NCBI GenBank assembly: GCA_946894095.1
Contig: OX335644.1
Coordinates: 24,471,595-24,535,594, forward strand
Reading direction: 5' to 3'
Length of the DNA: 64,000 bases
From: Incurvaria masculella
Lineage: Eukaryota; Arthropoda; Insecta; Lepidoptera; Incurvariidae
In this document: piece by piece, positions 45,001 through 52,479 of the stretch
Numbering within the stretch: position 1 is the first letter of the stretch
Layout: every line of letters starts with the position of its first letter
The notes under the pieces: generated by a model
What the model was told of the DNA's origin: nothing
The model's database searches: none
Seen by the model: the letters and a program-made list of their open reading frames with translations, nothing else
Translations under genes and position numbers: made by a program

Positions 45001-45109
45001 GCCTGGCGTAAAAATATAAACTATGTGTTGATTACTTACTTCCATGCGGAAAGAATTTGGCGTAGATGTCCTTGAAAGATTCTTCGTGGACCAGGCCTTC
45101 AGGGCACTC
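20954..45109 (-). CDS. KCNIP: Kv channel-interacting protein (KChIP), EF-hand neuronal calcium sensor; last four coding exons
   Basis: KChIPs are EF-hand proteins that bind the N-terminus of Kv4 (Shal) channels and tune A-type current in a calcium-dependent way. Exons 45109-45040, 44619-44549, 30423-30214 and 21082-20954 join with phases 1, 0 and 0 to give 159 residues and a TGA. EF1 is the degenerate [12 protein letters not shown] with the family's CPxG. EF2 is [14 protein letters not shown]3 [12 protein letters not shown] and EF4 [12 protein letters not shown], all with canonical calcium ligands at positions 1, 3, 5 and 12. The chain ends [21 protein letters not shown] and [17 protein letters not shown] match the insect KChIP group (fly CG5890) better than frequenin or neurocalcin; no myristoylation site can be judged. 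N-terminal exons were not found and may lie beyond 64 kb. Introns of about 14.1 and 9.1 kb are full of repeats. Confidence 0.93.
21083..21750. other. KChIP intron with inverted-family fragment
   Basis: About 21265-21400 ('ctctcaattgtatacactgg', 'gacttcagcatgacagaaag') recurs in reverse complement at 37380-37505, so it is a dispersed repeat (M8 here). The rest is unassigned. Confidence 0.55.
21755..22301 (+). mobile_element. M1 TTAA element, copy 1
   Basis: Core from 'ggtggcccaacccg' to 'ggttgggccgc', flanked by TTAA at 21751-21754 and 22302-22305. The right TTAA is also the left boundary of an M13 element. Confidence 0.88.
22486..22905 (+). mobile_element. R3 repeat ('aaccgacttcaaaaaaagg' family)
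   Basis: Begins 'taaccgacttcaaaaaaagg', followed by 'gaggaggttatcaattcgtc', a T-rich microsatellite, and 'gggtgaaccgattttgatg'. This family is very common in lepidopteran genomes. A reverse copy lies at about 47000-47190. Confidence 0.8.
22909..23076. repeat. 56-bp-stem hairpin with (TTAGG)5 in its loop
   Basis: Arm 22909-22964 is the inverse of 23021-23076 with one mismatch. The loop carries five TTAGG units at 22969-22993, the insect telomere repeat, then 'ctcttgattggcgcagcgcg'. Confidence 0.9.
23740..24655. mobile_element. M11 TTAA foldback, interrupted by an M1 copy
   Basis: The left arm 'ttaaggatgtcccgacccat' and 'cgcaaaaagtattgcacttt' is the inverse of the right arm 'aaagtgcaatactttttgcg' and 'atgggtcggaacagccttaa'. 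An M1 copy sits at 23803-24344 in the left arm. Confidence 0.85.
23803..24344 (+). mobile_element. M1 TTAA element, copy 2 (542 bp, nested)
   Basis: Core flanked by TTAA 23799-23802 and 24345-24348. Removing the core and one TTAA restores 'gcactttaaggcac', which matches the inverse of the opposite M11 arm ('gcactttaagccac'). This directly shows that TTAA is the duplicated target. Confidence 0.93.
24840..25075. mobile_element. Two M10 foldback copies in tandem
   Basis: Each is about 115 bp: 'cagtcgtattcagcgagcac', 'aacttagtacgagattagca', 'accggtttagtccgg', and an inverse end with 'gtccgcccgatctgaata'. The second copy starts near 24955. Confidence 0.8.
25080..25252 (+). mobile_element. R1 repeat, 3' half
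   Basis: 'ttatagcggcaaaataaata', 'gttcatgagatacagtcccg', 'agtaatagggttccgtttgg' and 'gagtacggaaccctaaaaa'. Confidence 0.8.
25255..26073. mobile_element. M1 copy 3: head-to-head chimera of two M1 copies
   Basis: 25255-25676 is M1 in reverse (starting inside, at 'ctccgtgattcaatatgtcc'). At about 25677 the sequence switches to M1 in forward orientation ('tcatgtttggtttccaagtt') and runs to the normal right end before TTAA 26074-26077. Confidence 0.8.
26078..26619 (+). mobile_element. M1 TTAA element, copy 4 (542 bp)
   Basis: Core between TTAA 26074-26077 and TTAA 26620-26623. The left TTAA is shared with copy 3. Confidence 0.92.
26624..27298. other. KChIP intron with a CpG-rich patch
   Basis: AT-rich to about 26970, then a GC- and CpG-rich block (26985-27120: 'gtcgtccggcttcggtcgtc', 'ggcgttcgcgttcgctgcac'). 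No open coding exon recognised. Confidence 0.4.
27299..27405 (-). mobile_element. SINE S1 3'-end fragment
   Basis: 'ttttttttatgtgactgg', 'gtcatggtattagcccaag' and 'tgccatgccaggaccttcc'. Confidence 0.75.
27789..28329 (-). mobile_element. M1 TTAA element, copy 5
   Basis: Flanked by TTAA 27785-27788 and 28330-28333; 541-bp core in reverse orientation. Confidence 0.92.
28334..29632. other. KChIP intron; M12-like fragment, otherwise unassigned
   Basis: 29090-29350 shares 'ggcgtagccac' and related blocks with 4195-4440 and 10755-10900. The rest has no recognisable content. Confidence 0.45.
29633..29886 (-). mobile_element. R1 repeat, near complete
   Basis: 'aacggaaccctattactaag', 'cctccgctgtccgtccgtcc', 'atctcatgaaccgtaatagg', and end 'gactcgcacttagcctgtt'. 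It abuts the tandem EF3 copies of KChIP. Confidence 0.85.
29937..30210 (-). pseudogene. Two extra tandem copies of the 3' end of the KChIP EF3 exon
   Basis: Units 29937-30073 and 30074-30210 (137 bp each) repeat the sequence that starts in the working exon at 30317 and runs through the donor into the intron. Each unit is the last 104 coding nt, the GTGCGC donor and 30 more intron bases. The copies appear identical to each other and to the exon. They lack the acceptor and the EF3 loop, and an in-frame TAG lies 12 codons past the first donor. Plus-strand frames of 69-81 codons here are antisense artefacts. Confidence 0.92.
30214..30423 (-). CDS. KCNIP: KChIP exon with EF3
   Basis: Acceptor ccgcag|GAG at 30423, donor CAG|GTGCGC after 30214, 70 codons, phase 0. 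It contains [20 protein letters not shown], the loop [28 protein letters not shown] and a linker ending MDDAKAREQ. Its last 104 nt plus the first 33 nt of the intron are tandemly repeated downstream. Confidence 0.94.
30590..30870 (-). mobile_element. SINE S1 copy
   Basis: 'tttttatgtgactggacatg', 'tggtattagcccaacacacc', 'aactggatggaaaacacgg' and 'gcgatggtaccaacccggg'. Confidence 0.8.
30972..31158 (+). mobile_element. Non-LTR retrotransposon 3' fragment with target-site duplication
   Basis: Flanked by the 11-bp direct repeat tttcaattacg (30961-30971 and 31159-31169). It contains 'gcctttggcaataagctcgc', AATAAA near 31131 and an (ATTTC)n tail, typical of lepidopteran LINE 3' ends. Confidence 0.8.
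31443..31627. mobile_element. M3 hairpin MITE (185 bp)
   Basis: The left arm 'cctactacgaacggtatcgc' and 'gcgatatcgcctgtcaaaaa' pairs with its inverse ending 'gttcgtagtagg'. Almost the whole element is one imperfect stem. Confidence 0.85.
31628..32133. other. KChIP intron, unassigned
   Basis: No repeat family or exon recognised. Short open frames lack coding features. Confidence 0.45.
32134..32638 (+). mobile_element. M1 TTAA element, copy 6 (internally deleted)
   Basis: The right flank is TTAA 32639-32642; the left flank is degraded ('cata'). A deletion of about 40 bp removes 'gtggacatgttgcatcttcc' and neighbouring bases. Confidence 0.88.
32643..33540. other. KChIP intron with a possible plus-strand TATA promoter
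   Basis: Mostly AT-rich. TATATATA at 33232-33239 is followed by GC-balanced sequence and a perfect GTAAGT donor at 33330. No downstream exon was identified. Confidence 0.3.
33541..33660. mobile_element. M10 foldback copy
   Basis: 'cagtcttattcagagagcac', 'aaaccggttttagtccggcg' and 'ccacccactctgaatacggc'; ends inverted. Confidence 0.82.
33690..34320. repeat. Tandem repeat, alternating 93- and 101-bp units
   Basis: The marker 'cctctgtcta(a/t)tt' starts at 33741, 33834, 33935, 34028, 34129 and 34222, with a weaker unit at about 34302. The dimer period is 194 bp. Units also share 'gtaaaaagccat' and 'agtaatattgtaa'. Confidence 0.9.
34530..34895 (+). mobile_element. SINE S1 copy, nearly full length
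   Basis: Head 'ggtagcctagtagcgcgggg', B box 'ggttcaaatcc' near 34584, body 'agtaggataagtgcatttcg', end 'tgttaggttgcataag'. Confidence 0.85.
34908..35206 (-). mobile_element. R1 repeat, near full length
   Basis: 'ccgtacccaaagggtgccaa', 'cctccgctgtccgtccggcc', and end 'actcgcacttggccggtttt'. Confidence 0.87.
35280..35374. repeat. Near-perfect 36-bp-stem hairpin, pre-miRNA-like
   Basis: Arm 35280-35315 ('ggcattcagtcattgcggat'...) is the inverse of 35339-35374 with one mismatch; the loop is 23 nt. Pairing continues outward for about 13 bp with three mismatches. It could be a small-RNA precursor or a very short MITE. Strand undetermined. Confidence 0.8.
35380..36190. other. KChIP intron, unassigned
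   Basis: Includes 'gcggccgccagggggagccg' near 35950. No exon or known repeat recognised. Confidence 0.4.
36195..36450 (-). mobile_element. SINE S1 copy with intact tRNA-like head
   Basis: The reverse complement reads 'ctcgtagctcagtggcgcag' then 'gggttcgattcccgccccgt', clear A and B boxes. The body continues leftward to 'gatattagcccaagt'. It is not a tRNA gene: no acceptor stem closes it and the SINE body follows. Confidence 0.8.
36451..37370. other. KChIP intron, unassigned
   Basis: AT-rich; nothing recognised. Confidence 0.45.
37380..37505. repeat. M8 dispersed repeat (inverse of about 21265-21400)
   Basis: 'ttgagatctctttctgtcat', 'gaagtcaaccatagagtaaa', 'tacaattgagaggtaacgac'. Confidence 0.65.
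37555..37905. mobile_element. M9 foldback element
   Basis: 'gaagtctcagttgtcaccta', 'aattgaagagcgcgcgcggt', 'aacatttgcgagtccgagct', and end 'aacgccaatttaggtgagaa'. Matching copies lie at 54300-54625, 58970-59300 and 41530-41830. Confidence 0.8.
37906..38663. other. KChIP intron with CpG-rich, CRE-bearing patch
   Basis: 37920-38020 holds two copies of a 'ggttgtgaaaataaatgacg' repeat. 38380-38500 is GC-rich with a perfect TGACGTCA at about 38406. It may be an enhancer or internal promoter; no exon recognised. Confidence 0.35.
38664..39007 (+). mobile_element. R1 repeat, full length, with (GACG)n
   Basis: Runs from 'aaccggccaagtgcgagtcg' to 'tttgggtacggaaccctaaa'. An uninterrupted GACG tetranucleotide array spans about 38876-38948. 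Thr/Asp/Gly/Arg-repeat open frames here come from the microsatellite. Confidence 0.9.
39030..40615. mobile_element. Composite foldback element with M5 and M6 nested inside
   Basis: The left end 'ccttcagggccaaatcc' with 'aactataagaaa' is inverted at the right as 'tttcttatagtttctg' and 'atttggccctgagggca'. Inside are an M5 MITE (39374-39536), an M6 element (39750-40303) and an M7-like block with TGACGTCA (40450-40560). Confidence 0.75.
40616..41140. other. KChIP intron, unassigned
   Basis: Moderately GC-rich; minus-strand frames of 64-87 codons resemble no known protein. Confidence 0.4.
41145..41520 (+). mobile_element. R1 repeat, 5'-truncated, with long (GACG)n
   Basis: Shares the R1 3' half. 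The GACG/GACA array spans about 41343-41468 (roughly 125 bp), the longest in the window. Confidence 0.88.
41530..41830. mobile_element. M9 foldback element
   Basis: 'ttacttcttcaagctgtcaa', 'gcggagtcggcgtaaacggc', 'tagttcgcttaacgcccact'. Confidence 0.75.
41838..42135 (+). mobile_element. R1 repeat, full length
   Basis: 'aacggccaagtgcgagtcag' to 'gggtacggaaccctaatt'; short GACG tract only. Confidence 0.88.
42136..43268. other. KChIP intron, unassigned
   Basis: About 1.1 kb with no known repeat or exon. A plus-strand frame at 42419-42631 has no recognisable domain. Confidence 0.4.
43273..43814 (-). mobile_element. M1 TTAA element, copy 7 (542 bp)
   Basis: Between TTAA 43269-43272 and TTAA 43815-43818. 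The second TTAA is shared with copy 8. Confidence 0.93.
43819..44360 (-). mobile_element. M1 TTAA element, copy 8 (542 bp)
   Basis: Directly follows copy 7 in the same orientation with one TTAA between them; right TTAA 44361-44364. It ends about 190 bp from the KChIP EF2 exon. Confidence 0.93.
44549..44619 (-). CDS. KCNIP: KChIP exon with EF2
   Basis: Acceptor cacag|AT at 44619, donor CGG|GTGAGT after 44549. It completes Asn and then gives [20 protein letters not shown] followed by SFR. The EF2 loop Glu (position 12) is the first codon of the next exon. Confidence 0.94.
45040..45109 (-). CDS. KCNIP: KChIP exon with EF1 (degenerate)
   Basis: Acceptor tttcag|GAG at 45109, donor GGAA|GTAAGT after 45040. 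Twenty-three codons plus one base, [20 protein letters not shown] then PHG. The CPxG motif that disables calcium binding in EF1 of neuronal calcium sensors is present. Confidence 0.93.
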
Positions 45110-45217
45110 CTGAAACAAGGAAATATCAATGTTAAATATCTGCGCTTCCAAGACCACGCCTCGAATTTATTCAAGCCAGTTACTAGCAGTCTTGAATCTT
45201 GAATCTCGGGATATACA

Positions 45218-45480
45218 TTTTTTTTATGCAACCTGACATGGATGACTAAAACCACACAACTAGCGTTATGATATCAGCCCAATACACCTTATTCCCGAAG
45301 GAATTAGGTGCCATGCCAGGACTTTCCCTTTATGCGCACGGATATATTGAACTGGATGGAAAACACCGACAATTTTTCACTGCCGCTTCAACAATAGTTT
45401 CATCCAATGCGGTGGTACATCTTGGCACATGGCAAATCTATTCTGAATCATGGAATAGCTCGAATTCGTAAAGCAATTCA
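45218..45480 (-). mobile_element. SINE S1 copy
   Basis: Located just upstream of the KChIP EF1 exon. 'ttttttatgcaacctgacat', 'atatcagcccaatacacc', 'tgaactggatggaaaacacc'. Confidence 0.8.
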
Positions 45481-45590
45481 TTGATCCATCTCAGAACAAT
45501 GGGCCATAATAAATAATAGACATAGTCGCGTGATAGGAGCCATAAAATATGTATTATTACTTTCCAAACTGAAGGAACGTGAAATAAATA

Positions 45591-46152
45591 AAATAATTTT
45601 AAATAAAAAAAGGACCGCCTTAAAAAAAACCGGAACTAAAAAGCAACAAATAACTGGTTACTTTTAATGAATGTACGACAAGCTATTTTAACACTAACTA
45701 ATTATGTACAATTTCTTAATTTTTAATCATCTTTTGAAGTCGGTGCCTTGGGTAGACGTTTTGTAAGGGCTATAAGTAGTTAGATTAATATCACCTATGG
45801 CTAAGAAAGAAATATAAGTAGGTAGCTGCTTACATTTACCTACTTAAACAAAACACAAAAACAAAATTAAATAAACAAACAGGTCGAAAAAACGTATGTA
45901 AGTAGGTATTTAGGCAAGTACTTTGTAATTTAAATATGCCTTATACTGAAACTAAATACCTAACACAGTAAAAACAAAATATTTACAAGAAAACCCTACA
46001 AACTAAACAAACAAACCAACATAATAAAAACTACCACTTATATGGTGAATATTTAGGCAGGTGTTGCTTGTAATTTTTATTCTACCTAAATACCTATACT
46101 TTTTAGTTCCGGTTGTTTTGAAGGCGTCTTTTTTTTATTTAAAAATATTTTA
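45591..46152. mobile_element. AT-rich foldback element with about 54-bp ends
   Basis: The left end 'ttaaataaaaaaaggaccgc' and 'aaccggaactaaaaag' is inverted at the right as 'ctttttagttccggttg' and 'gaaggcgtc'. The interior is AT-rich with many 'taggta' motifs. Confidence 0.75.
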
Positions 46153-46374
46153 TTTTTTGCTTTTTAGTGGTGGCGTAACTTTTTGACTCAAGGTGGGCGA
46201 GCCGTCCTGCTTAACTTCACATACAAAATGGAAAGAAGATCATGCACACCTCACTATCCCATGCGAACCCTCTAAACTGTTACAAAACCTTAAATGAACG
46301 AGCATTAGCAAAAATGAAACCATTGAGAAATCTCATTTCTGACGAAAGGTAGACCGGTACCTATCTGGATTCAT

Positions 46375-46485
46375 GAGTTCACGGTTCATGAGATAGAACG
46401 CTGTGACAGACGGAAGGAAGGACGGACAGCGGAAGCTTGGTTATAGGGTTCCGTTGGTACCCTTTGGGTACGGAACCCTAACAAG
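46375..46485 (+). mobile_element. R1 repeat, 3' end
   Basis: 'tgagttcacggttcatgaga', 'ttatagggttccgttggtac', 'tttgggtacggaaccctaac'. Confidence 0.8.
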
Positions 46486-46489
46486 GCAA

Positions 46490-46999
46490 AACAACGAATG
46501 TCCGGTACCGCTGAGCTTCTGAATTTCTCATCCTTCCATCGTTCCGGAGAGTCTGTTTCTTGCGTAAGTGTTGTATGAAAATGTGTACATATCGGCCTCG
46601 TTTATCCCCTTAACAGTTGAATTTTGTAAGCTCCGTTGTAAGCGAGCCTTTTCGTCGTAAAAAGAAGTCACTGAAAATTTTAAGTTTCTGGGATAATTGG
46701 GTTTGGAGATCTCAACATGAGTGGTTTTCGCCTAAATGTGTGCATTTTGACCTGTTTTACCTCCCTAAGAGTAGAATTTCCAAAAATATTTTCTTCGTGA
46801 GCATTTCCATCTAAAACAAACCCTACTCTGACATTTCTAGGTTCAGCGGCTCTAGAGACAGAAATGTGTACAATTTGCCCTCATTGTATTAAAAAAAAAC
46901 CTCTCATACTGAGCAATCTCACCCTAAAAGAAAGCTACTGTAACTAAAAAATCACATTTCTGGGTCCGCGGGCTTAAGAAATTCGATGTTTGTTGTAGT
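46490..46999. other. Unassigned stretch
   Basis: No gene or repeat recognised. Confidence 0.4.
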
Positions 47000-47195
47000 T
47001 AAGTACCAAACTACTGAACCGATTTTGATAATATGGGACCAACTAGAAAGTATACCCTTTCGAACAAAAAAAATATTTTCCATATCGGTCCAGGGGTCTT
47101 CGAGTAATCGGTGAACATACATAAAAAAAAAACAAAAAAAAGATTCCGACGAATTGAGAAGCTCCTCCTTTTTTTGAAGTCCGTTAAAAATAATA
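47000..47195 (-). mobile_element. R3 repeat, reverse copy
   Basis: 'tactgaaccgattttgataa', 'ttcgagtaatcggtgaacat', and end 'ctcctttttttgaagtccgt'. Confidence 0.75.
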
Positions 47196-47427
47196 ATAAT
47201 AAGAGTAAATTTCTTTTTGGGTTTGTTTCTTTTTGTGTATTCTTTATTTATTTATTTTCTCACCTTTCGGAACATTTATAAAAAAATATAAAGATAAATA
47301 TGTAGTTTTAAGTTCAGTGCATGAGATGTATTTTTAACGATTGTTTGTCTTCACAAATAACACAATAAATTTTTTTTTTTTTTTTTGCTCGCGTTCTGTT
47401 AACGTTTTTATTAAAAGTTCTACTAGG

Positions 47428-47660
47428 CGTAGCGAGTGTTACAGATGCAGCGGTTGCTTGAAGACAAAGCGCGTGCTACGGAGCGCCGCCGCCGTAGCGA
47501 GTGCTACGAGGCTCCGTAGCGAGAGCTACGAGGCTCCGTAGCGAGAGCTACGAGGCTTCGTAGCGAGAGCTACAGAATGCAGCGGGTACTACGAAACAAT
47601 GCGAGTGCAACGAGCCGTAGCGAGTGCTACAGGTGTAGGTGTGCTACGTGGCAAAACGAA
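47428..47660. repeat. Tandem 22-bp repeat made of mini-hairpins
   Basis: The unit cgtagcgagagctacgaggctc recurs at 47493, 47515, 47537 and 47559, with degenerate neighbours on both sides. Each unit holds CGTAGC-GAGA(or GAGT)-GCTACG, a 6-bp stem with a 4-nt loop. Confidence 0.85.
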
Positions 47661-48439
47661 TGCTGCGAGATGGTGCTCCGCCGTGTATAATTACGTACAG
47701 AAGCCTTATTCTGCTAATTGATAACTGCGCGCGTTATGTGTGTGTTTGCTCAAAACCGCATGTTTCGGCAAAATGGTATTCTACTAGCGCAGTTTGCAAA
47801 ACGCATGCGTTGTGTTTGTGCTATGTTTGCAAACTCGTAACGCGTGCTCCATGTTCTCGTTGGCCGTGTGTTTGCCGAAAACTTACGGTTTTGAGAATTG
47901 TATTTGTCAAATTAAGTGGTATCGGCACCTATAAGTCGATGTTTTCTTAAAAATTATAATGCATTTGCGTTATTACATTAAAATTATCTTTTTAAGTACA
48001 TGTTTTCACAAAGTAGGTAATTCGTTTTCTGACTCTTAATGCAAATTAAACATATACTACGTTAATCTATACGAAGGAAAACGGGTTTGTCACTATTTCA
48101 ATCACAATATTGGCATTATCTAAAAACCTATGGGCAAATTAATCATAAATTAAATAAAACATAGTGACTGGTTATTTTACCCTTTAGGCGGCGCGCAAGA
48201 CGAACCACTCCATAGACAATAACAAAACGCGTGCTTGAATTAGTTGAATGCGGATATTTTGAAACCGCACTCAAAAATTAGCGTGTTATGTTTGACCGAA
48301 ACATAACTCATACGGAATGGTTTGAAATTTGACAAATAGCAGATTCAGGCCTCAGAACACTTCATATTTCCGTAGATGGTCTGAACGGGACGTGAAGCGT
48401 TTTGTAACAATTGGATATTTGGACAATTGGCGCTTCTTG
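47661..48439. other. Unassigned stretch
   Basis: A 103-codon plus-strand frame (47639-47950) is Cys-rich, starts inside the tandem repeat and has no recognisable domain. I do not call it a gene. Confidence 0.35.
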
Positions 48440-48625
48440 ACTCACCACGAATGGGTGTTACTATATGGAACCCATGCAAAATTAGGACCCTTTCCCTACT
48501 GACTAAAGCTTGCAAGGGTTAAGTCCGCTCGAGTGGGTACCATTCGCATTGAATTAAAGATGGCCGAAGTGCTACGCCGAAGTAGCAATTAAGTGTGCTT
48601 GTTTTCAAAAAGGGCTACATTCTCG
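48440..48625 (+). mobile_element. SINE S1 fragment, diverged
   Basis: 'aagggttaagtccgctcgag', 'gggtaccattcgcattgaat', 'gatggccgaagtg'. Confidence 0.55.
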
Positions 48626-48667
48626 TGTCGCACCGGTTGTCATGTAACCTTTTCACGTAACTGTTAA

Positions 48668-49198
48668 GGTGTCCCTTCCCGGCGCGACTAACTCATTCGC
48701 GGGCACGGTAAAAAACCGTGCTATTGCGCTGTGGGACCTTTTTTGTTTAAATAAAAAAGACAGGCTCCGTGATGAGGAGGATGCAACATGTCTACAAAGC
48801 AGACAATGCGCATAGTGTTTGATTTAGTAAGATTTACGAAAATTTTAATTACATAACGACTTCTAGCTAAAAGTAAACCACGACCACTCTAACAAACACT
48901 AAATTGATTATAAATTTTCATGAAACAAGCTATGTCTGATGACTAATCTTTTTAAGATGTATAGATTTTATCGTTAAGTAATCCACCTCCAAAGTTATTG
49001 TATAAAACACGCGAAAAATTCGAACTTTCAGACCTTATAACTTAGAAACCAAAACACAATTGTACAATGCCAACGTTCATCAGACATCTAGTTCGATCAG
49101 ATAAAGCTATTTTAAGCAAAATTTGGGATCTCTGACAAGAAATATGGGCGTGTTCTTCTTTCCCCGTTTGTATGGGGAGTTTAGCGGGATGGCCCACC
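48668..49198 (-). mobile_element. M1 TTAA element, copy 9 (diverged)
   Basis: Left TTAA 48664-48667; the right flank TTAT has decayed. Ends 'ggtgtcccttcccgg' and 'gggatggcccacc'. Confidence 0.85.
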
Positions 49199-49767
49199 TT
49201 ATGGTGTATTCATAAGAATAAAGTAGTTTTCTTTCTTCTCATAGTGTAATAAAATGTAAGACGTATATGACATTACCGTTACCTAATTTAAATTGATTGG
49301 TTAATTTAATTTACATATAATTTACGTCCGTTTATTTTACATTAAGGTTGTCCAGCGACATTCTATCAAGCTTTGTAAACCAATTTTAAAAATATTAAAA
49401 AAACAATTTAGTTTGAGTGCAGCTTTAGACGAATGTCCACACAATTTTCATTCTGATATCTTTCAAAATACAATGCTTCAATGTAGATGTCGTTGTAAAC
49501 CTAAAATCAGTCGGCTTATTATTTTCTAAAACGTCATTATTGCATAACAAAACAGGCATTGGCAAAATATCCTGAAAGGATTGCATCGGTGAGAGGGGAT
49601 GACGCAACGGGTGTACGAACGAACGAGAAGGATGTACGCAGCGGAGATACAAGCCGGATCAGGGGGTTTTGTTAGTTCAATAGTCATTCATGAATCGCGC
49701 CCAAAGCTACCACTCACGCAGGCGGCGGACAGAGGGATGCGTGGAGACGACTTCACAATACTTTTTT
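49199..49767. other. Unassigned stretch
   Basis: No repeat or exon recognised. Confidence 0.4.
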
Positions 49768-49875
49768 TTTTTATGTGACTGGACATGGATGGCTAATACC
49801 ACACCTTTTGTCATGTTATTAGCCCAACACACCACATGGGAACAAGGTTCCATGGCAGGACCTCCCTTATATTGC
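49768..49875 (-). mobile_element. SINE S1 3'-end fragment
   Basis: 'tttatgtgactggacatgga', 'gttattagcccaacacacca', 'atggcaggacctccc'. Confidence 0.75.
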
Positions 49876-51167
49876 TATTCGAAGTTTCTCATACACTACA
49901 CGGAGAAAAAAAATACGGTATTTTTATGTGACGACTTGGATGGCTTAACAAAGTCCAAATTGATATTCTACAAGTCGCCTGAGCCGCCTACGAAAAAAAT
50001 TATTTGTTCCATTTTCGCTTCCCCGTAATAAGTTCAAAACTTGTACAAATGTTTTCGCAATGATTAAAAAATGGATTTTAAATGATAAAATAAACACTAT
50101 ATATCTATATCAGGTAAGGCATTTCTTATAAAATGCTATGGCAATGAATACATGGAAATAAATGCAGTAGGAGGTCTTGTATTCCTTTTTAATGCCGGAA
50201 CCCTCACAGCAATTGCATATAATGTAATCCAGACGAGTACTCTTCATGTAAATAAAAACGATTTCATAAAACAGGCAGCCATTTAGTTTACATCGGAATG
50301 GGAATTCCCGAAATCTCACTAAATCAGGTAATAACTTCAGACTTATTCTGATGAATTTACGTTTAGCTTATAGAAATGGATGAGTATTTTTTAGCGCTAA
50401 ATTCGGAAACACGTGGTGGAAATATTTATTTTCATGCCACTCATTACATGTGGCGTGGCCATTGATTACCAGAATACCAAAGTAACGTCAAAGTGAACTG
50501 CTCTTCTGAGAACACTCCTGATTCATCAACTCGTAATTCCAGAATAATACACACTCCAGATCATGTCAGCTCTGCATAATTTTGAACAAATGTTTGGCAG
50601 ACAGTACGCTTTTAAGGAATTGAGAGTCAACCAAAGATTAGTATAGAGATAGGAAACTTCGCTTATTTACTGGTCATCGCTAATGCTAACCCAAGCAGTT
50701 GGGCCACCAAACTAAAATGAAAAATGCATTTTGAAAAGTTTGTGGTTGGCGAATCTCGATCCTGCCGCGCAGCGCCGCCGCTTTGCCTGAGCATCTAAGG
50801 AGCGCACCGAAGCTCTTACCGAGCGATTGAATGAGATCGTGTGAATTTTTGTTATCTAAGCTGCAATGTTGGTTATGAATACTTCTGGCCCCATCTAGTC
50901 GAAAATCCGAAACCTTTGGTGTCCGAAACCTTAGATGGCGCTGTTATCAAGTCGGATAACTTTACTCTAAGATACCATAGCATGGTGTCAACTCCATCGA
51001 CGCCTGTGTTCTCGCACGGAGCGGCTCGCGACGGATCGATACGGCAGCGGTGCGCGACGCGCCCTTCGCGCTGTCATCGCTGGAAAGCGATGTTTCTCAC
51101 ATTTCAGTTAGATTCATTGGACAGAATATTGTCAGATATATCTGAATTATAATATCAATTTCCCCGT
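49876..51167. other. Unassigned stretch with CpG-rich end
   Basis: AT-rich to about 50740, then GC-richer blocks at 50755-50820 and 51000-51085 ('cggctcgcgacggatcgata'). No coding motif recognised. Confidence 0.35.
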
Positions 51168-51420
51168 TTTTATGGACCCTGCCGTGAATGGCTAACACCC
51201 AAAGATTCATCCGTCATGATCATAGCTCAATACACAACATTCCCGAAGGCATTAATTAGGTGCCACGCCAGGACCTTCCCTTTTACAAGCGCGGTTATTC
51301 TTAACTGGATGGAAAACACGGACAAATTTTCATCGCCGCTTCAATTATAGTTTCATCTAATGCGGCGGTATCAAACCGGGAGGGGGGGGGGGTGCTTAAA
51401 ACCCTACCACCTCGTAGGTA
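51168..51420 (-). mobile_element. SINE S1 copy
   Basis: 'gctcaatacacaacattccc', 'taactggatggaaaacacgg', 'tcatctaatgcggcggtatc'. A run of G (ggggggggg) lies near 51384. Confidence 0.75.
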
Positions 51421-51661
51421 TTTTAATGAAAAATCATTTGGTCACCGGAAGGACACTGCTAGAAATGAATGCCTTCTAGACAACCTGCTATGCAGAACCT
51501 AAGGTACGGTACCTAATTATTCTATTAAACACAATTGGTGTTATCTGTTATAGGAAATATATATGGCAGCGCCCCACCAAATCGAGCAAAATCATGGCCG
51601 TACCACGTCTGATTGGTGCAGAATTGATCGAATTCACTTTGCATATTTTCTCACATCTTAA

Positions 51662-52011
51662 GAACGGCCCGTAAGCTGTGCTCCCCATACAAACGTAGTT
51701 TACGAATCATTTGGAAACCGCTATTCCAATTGAATTGATATTTAATATCTAATATCAGGTAACAAATATCTGTGTCTGCATGTTTTTTTGAAAAATCCAA
51801 ACCGAATGAAATGAAAGCAAAAAGAAAATCTTCATACGAATTTTGTTTTCTCTGTGGTTTGACTTACCGAAAAAACAAAGACATGCAGACACAGATATTT
51901 GTAGCCTAATATAAGATACCAAATATCAAGTAAGTTGGAACTGTGGTTTTCAAATTATTAGTAAACTACGTTTGTATGGGAGGCGAAATTTTCTGATGCT
52001 TACGGGGCAAC
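51662..52011. mobile_element. M13 TTAA foldback element, uninterrupted
   Basis: 350-bp core between TTAA 51658-51661 and TTAA 52012-52015. Ends 'gaacggcccgtaagc' and 'gcttacggggcaacc' are inverted; long imperfect arms include 'atacaaacgtagttta'. Confidence 0.85.
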
Positions 52012-52015
52012 CTTA

Positions 52016-52479
52016 AGCCGGGTCAGCACCGGACTTTTGACTCTTGTGGCAACTTCGTTGTGGATAAAGCTTGAAGCCACTTCTCATTGACCAAGAGAAC
52101 TCCGAATGCCGGCCTCTGCGCTGGAAAGTTATCTATTAGCGGACTCAGGCTTCTGAGCTGAGTCGTGCGAATTCGCGGGAAAAAAAATGTTTGCTATGAA
52201 GGCGGTCGCCTGTTCACTAGCAAATCAAGTTTGCCCTGATGTAATATGTCAAGCAGGTCTATTCCTGGCATTCACTAATCAGGAATCAGGAATCCTGAGT
52301 CTAGAAAACCGCTTTTATAGCCGTTTTCAAAGCGAGTTTTTCGACGGAAAACCTTGAATAATGTAAAAAACTATGCTCCGGAATATTTTCGTCAAGAAAA
52401 TCACTTTGAAAACTGTTATAAAGGCGGTTTCAGAGACATTCCTGATTGCTGATTACGGAATTCCAGGAATCAGCCTGCA
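52016..52479. other. Unassigned stretch
   Basis: Contains short imperfect inverted segments ('gaatcaggaatcctgag', 'aatcctgagt'). No known family. Confidence 0.35.

Noticed and set aside
47428..47660. CRISPR-like direct repeats
   Set aside because: No spacers: units are contiguous 22-mers in a eukaryotic genome, so a simple tandem repeat.
47639..47950. 103-codon Cys-rich frame
   Set aside because: Starts within tandem repeat, lacks domain, signal or splice support; could not be separated from chance.
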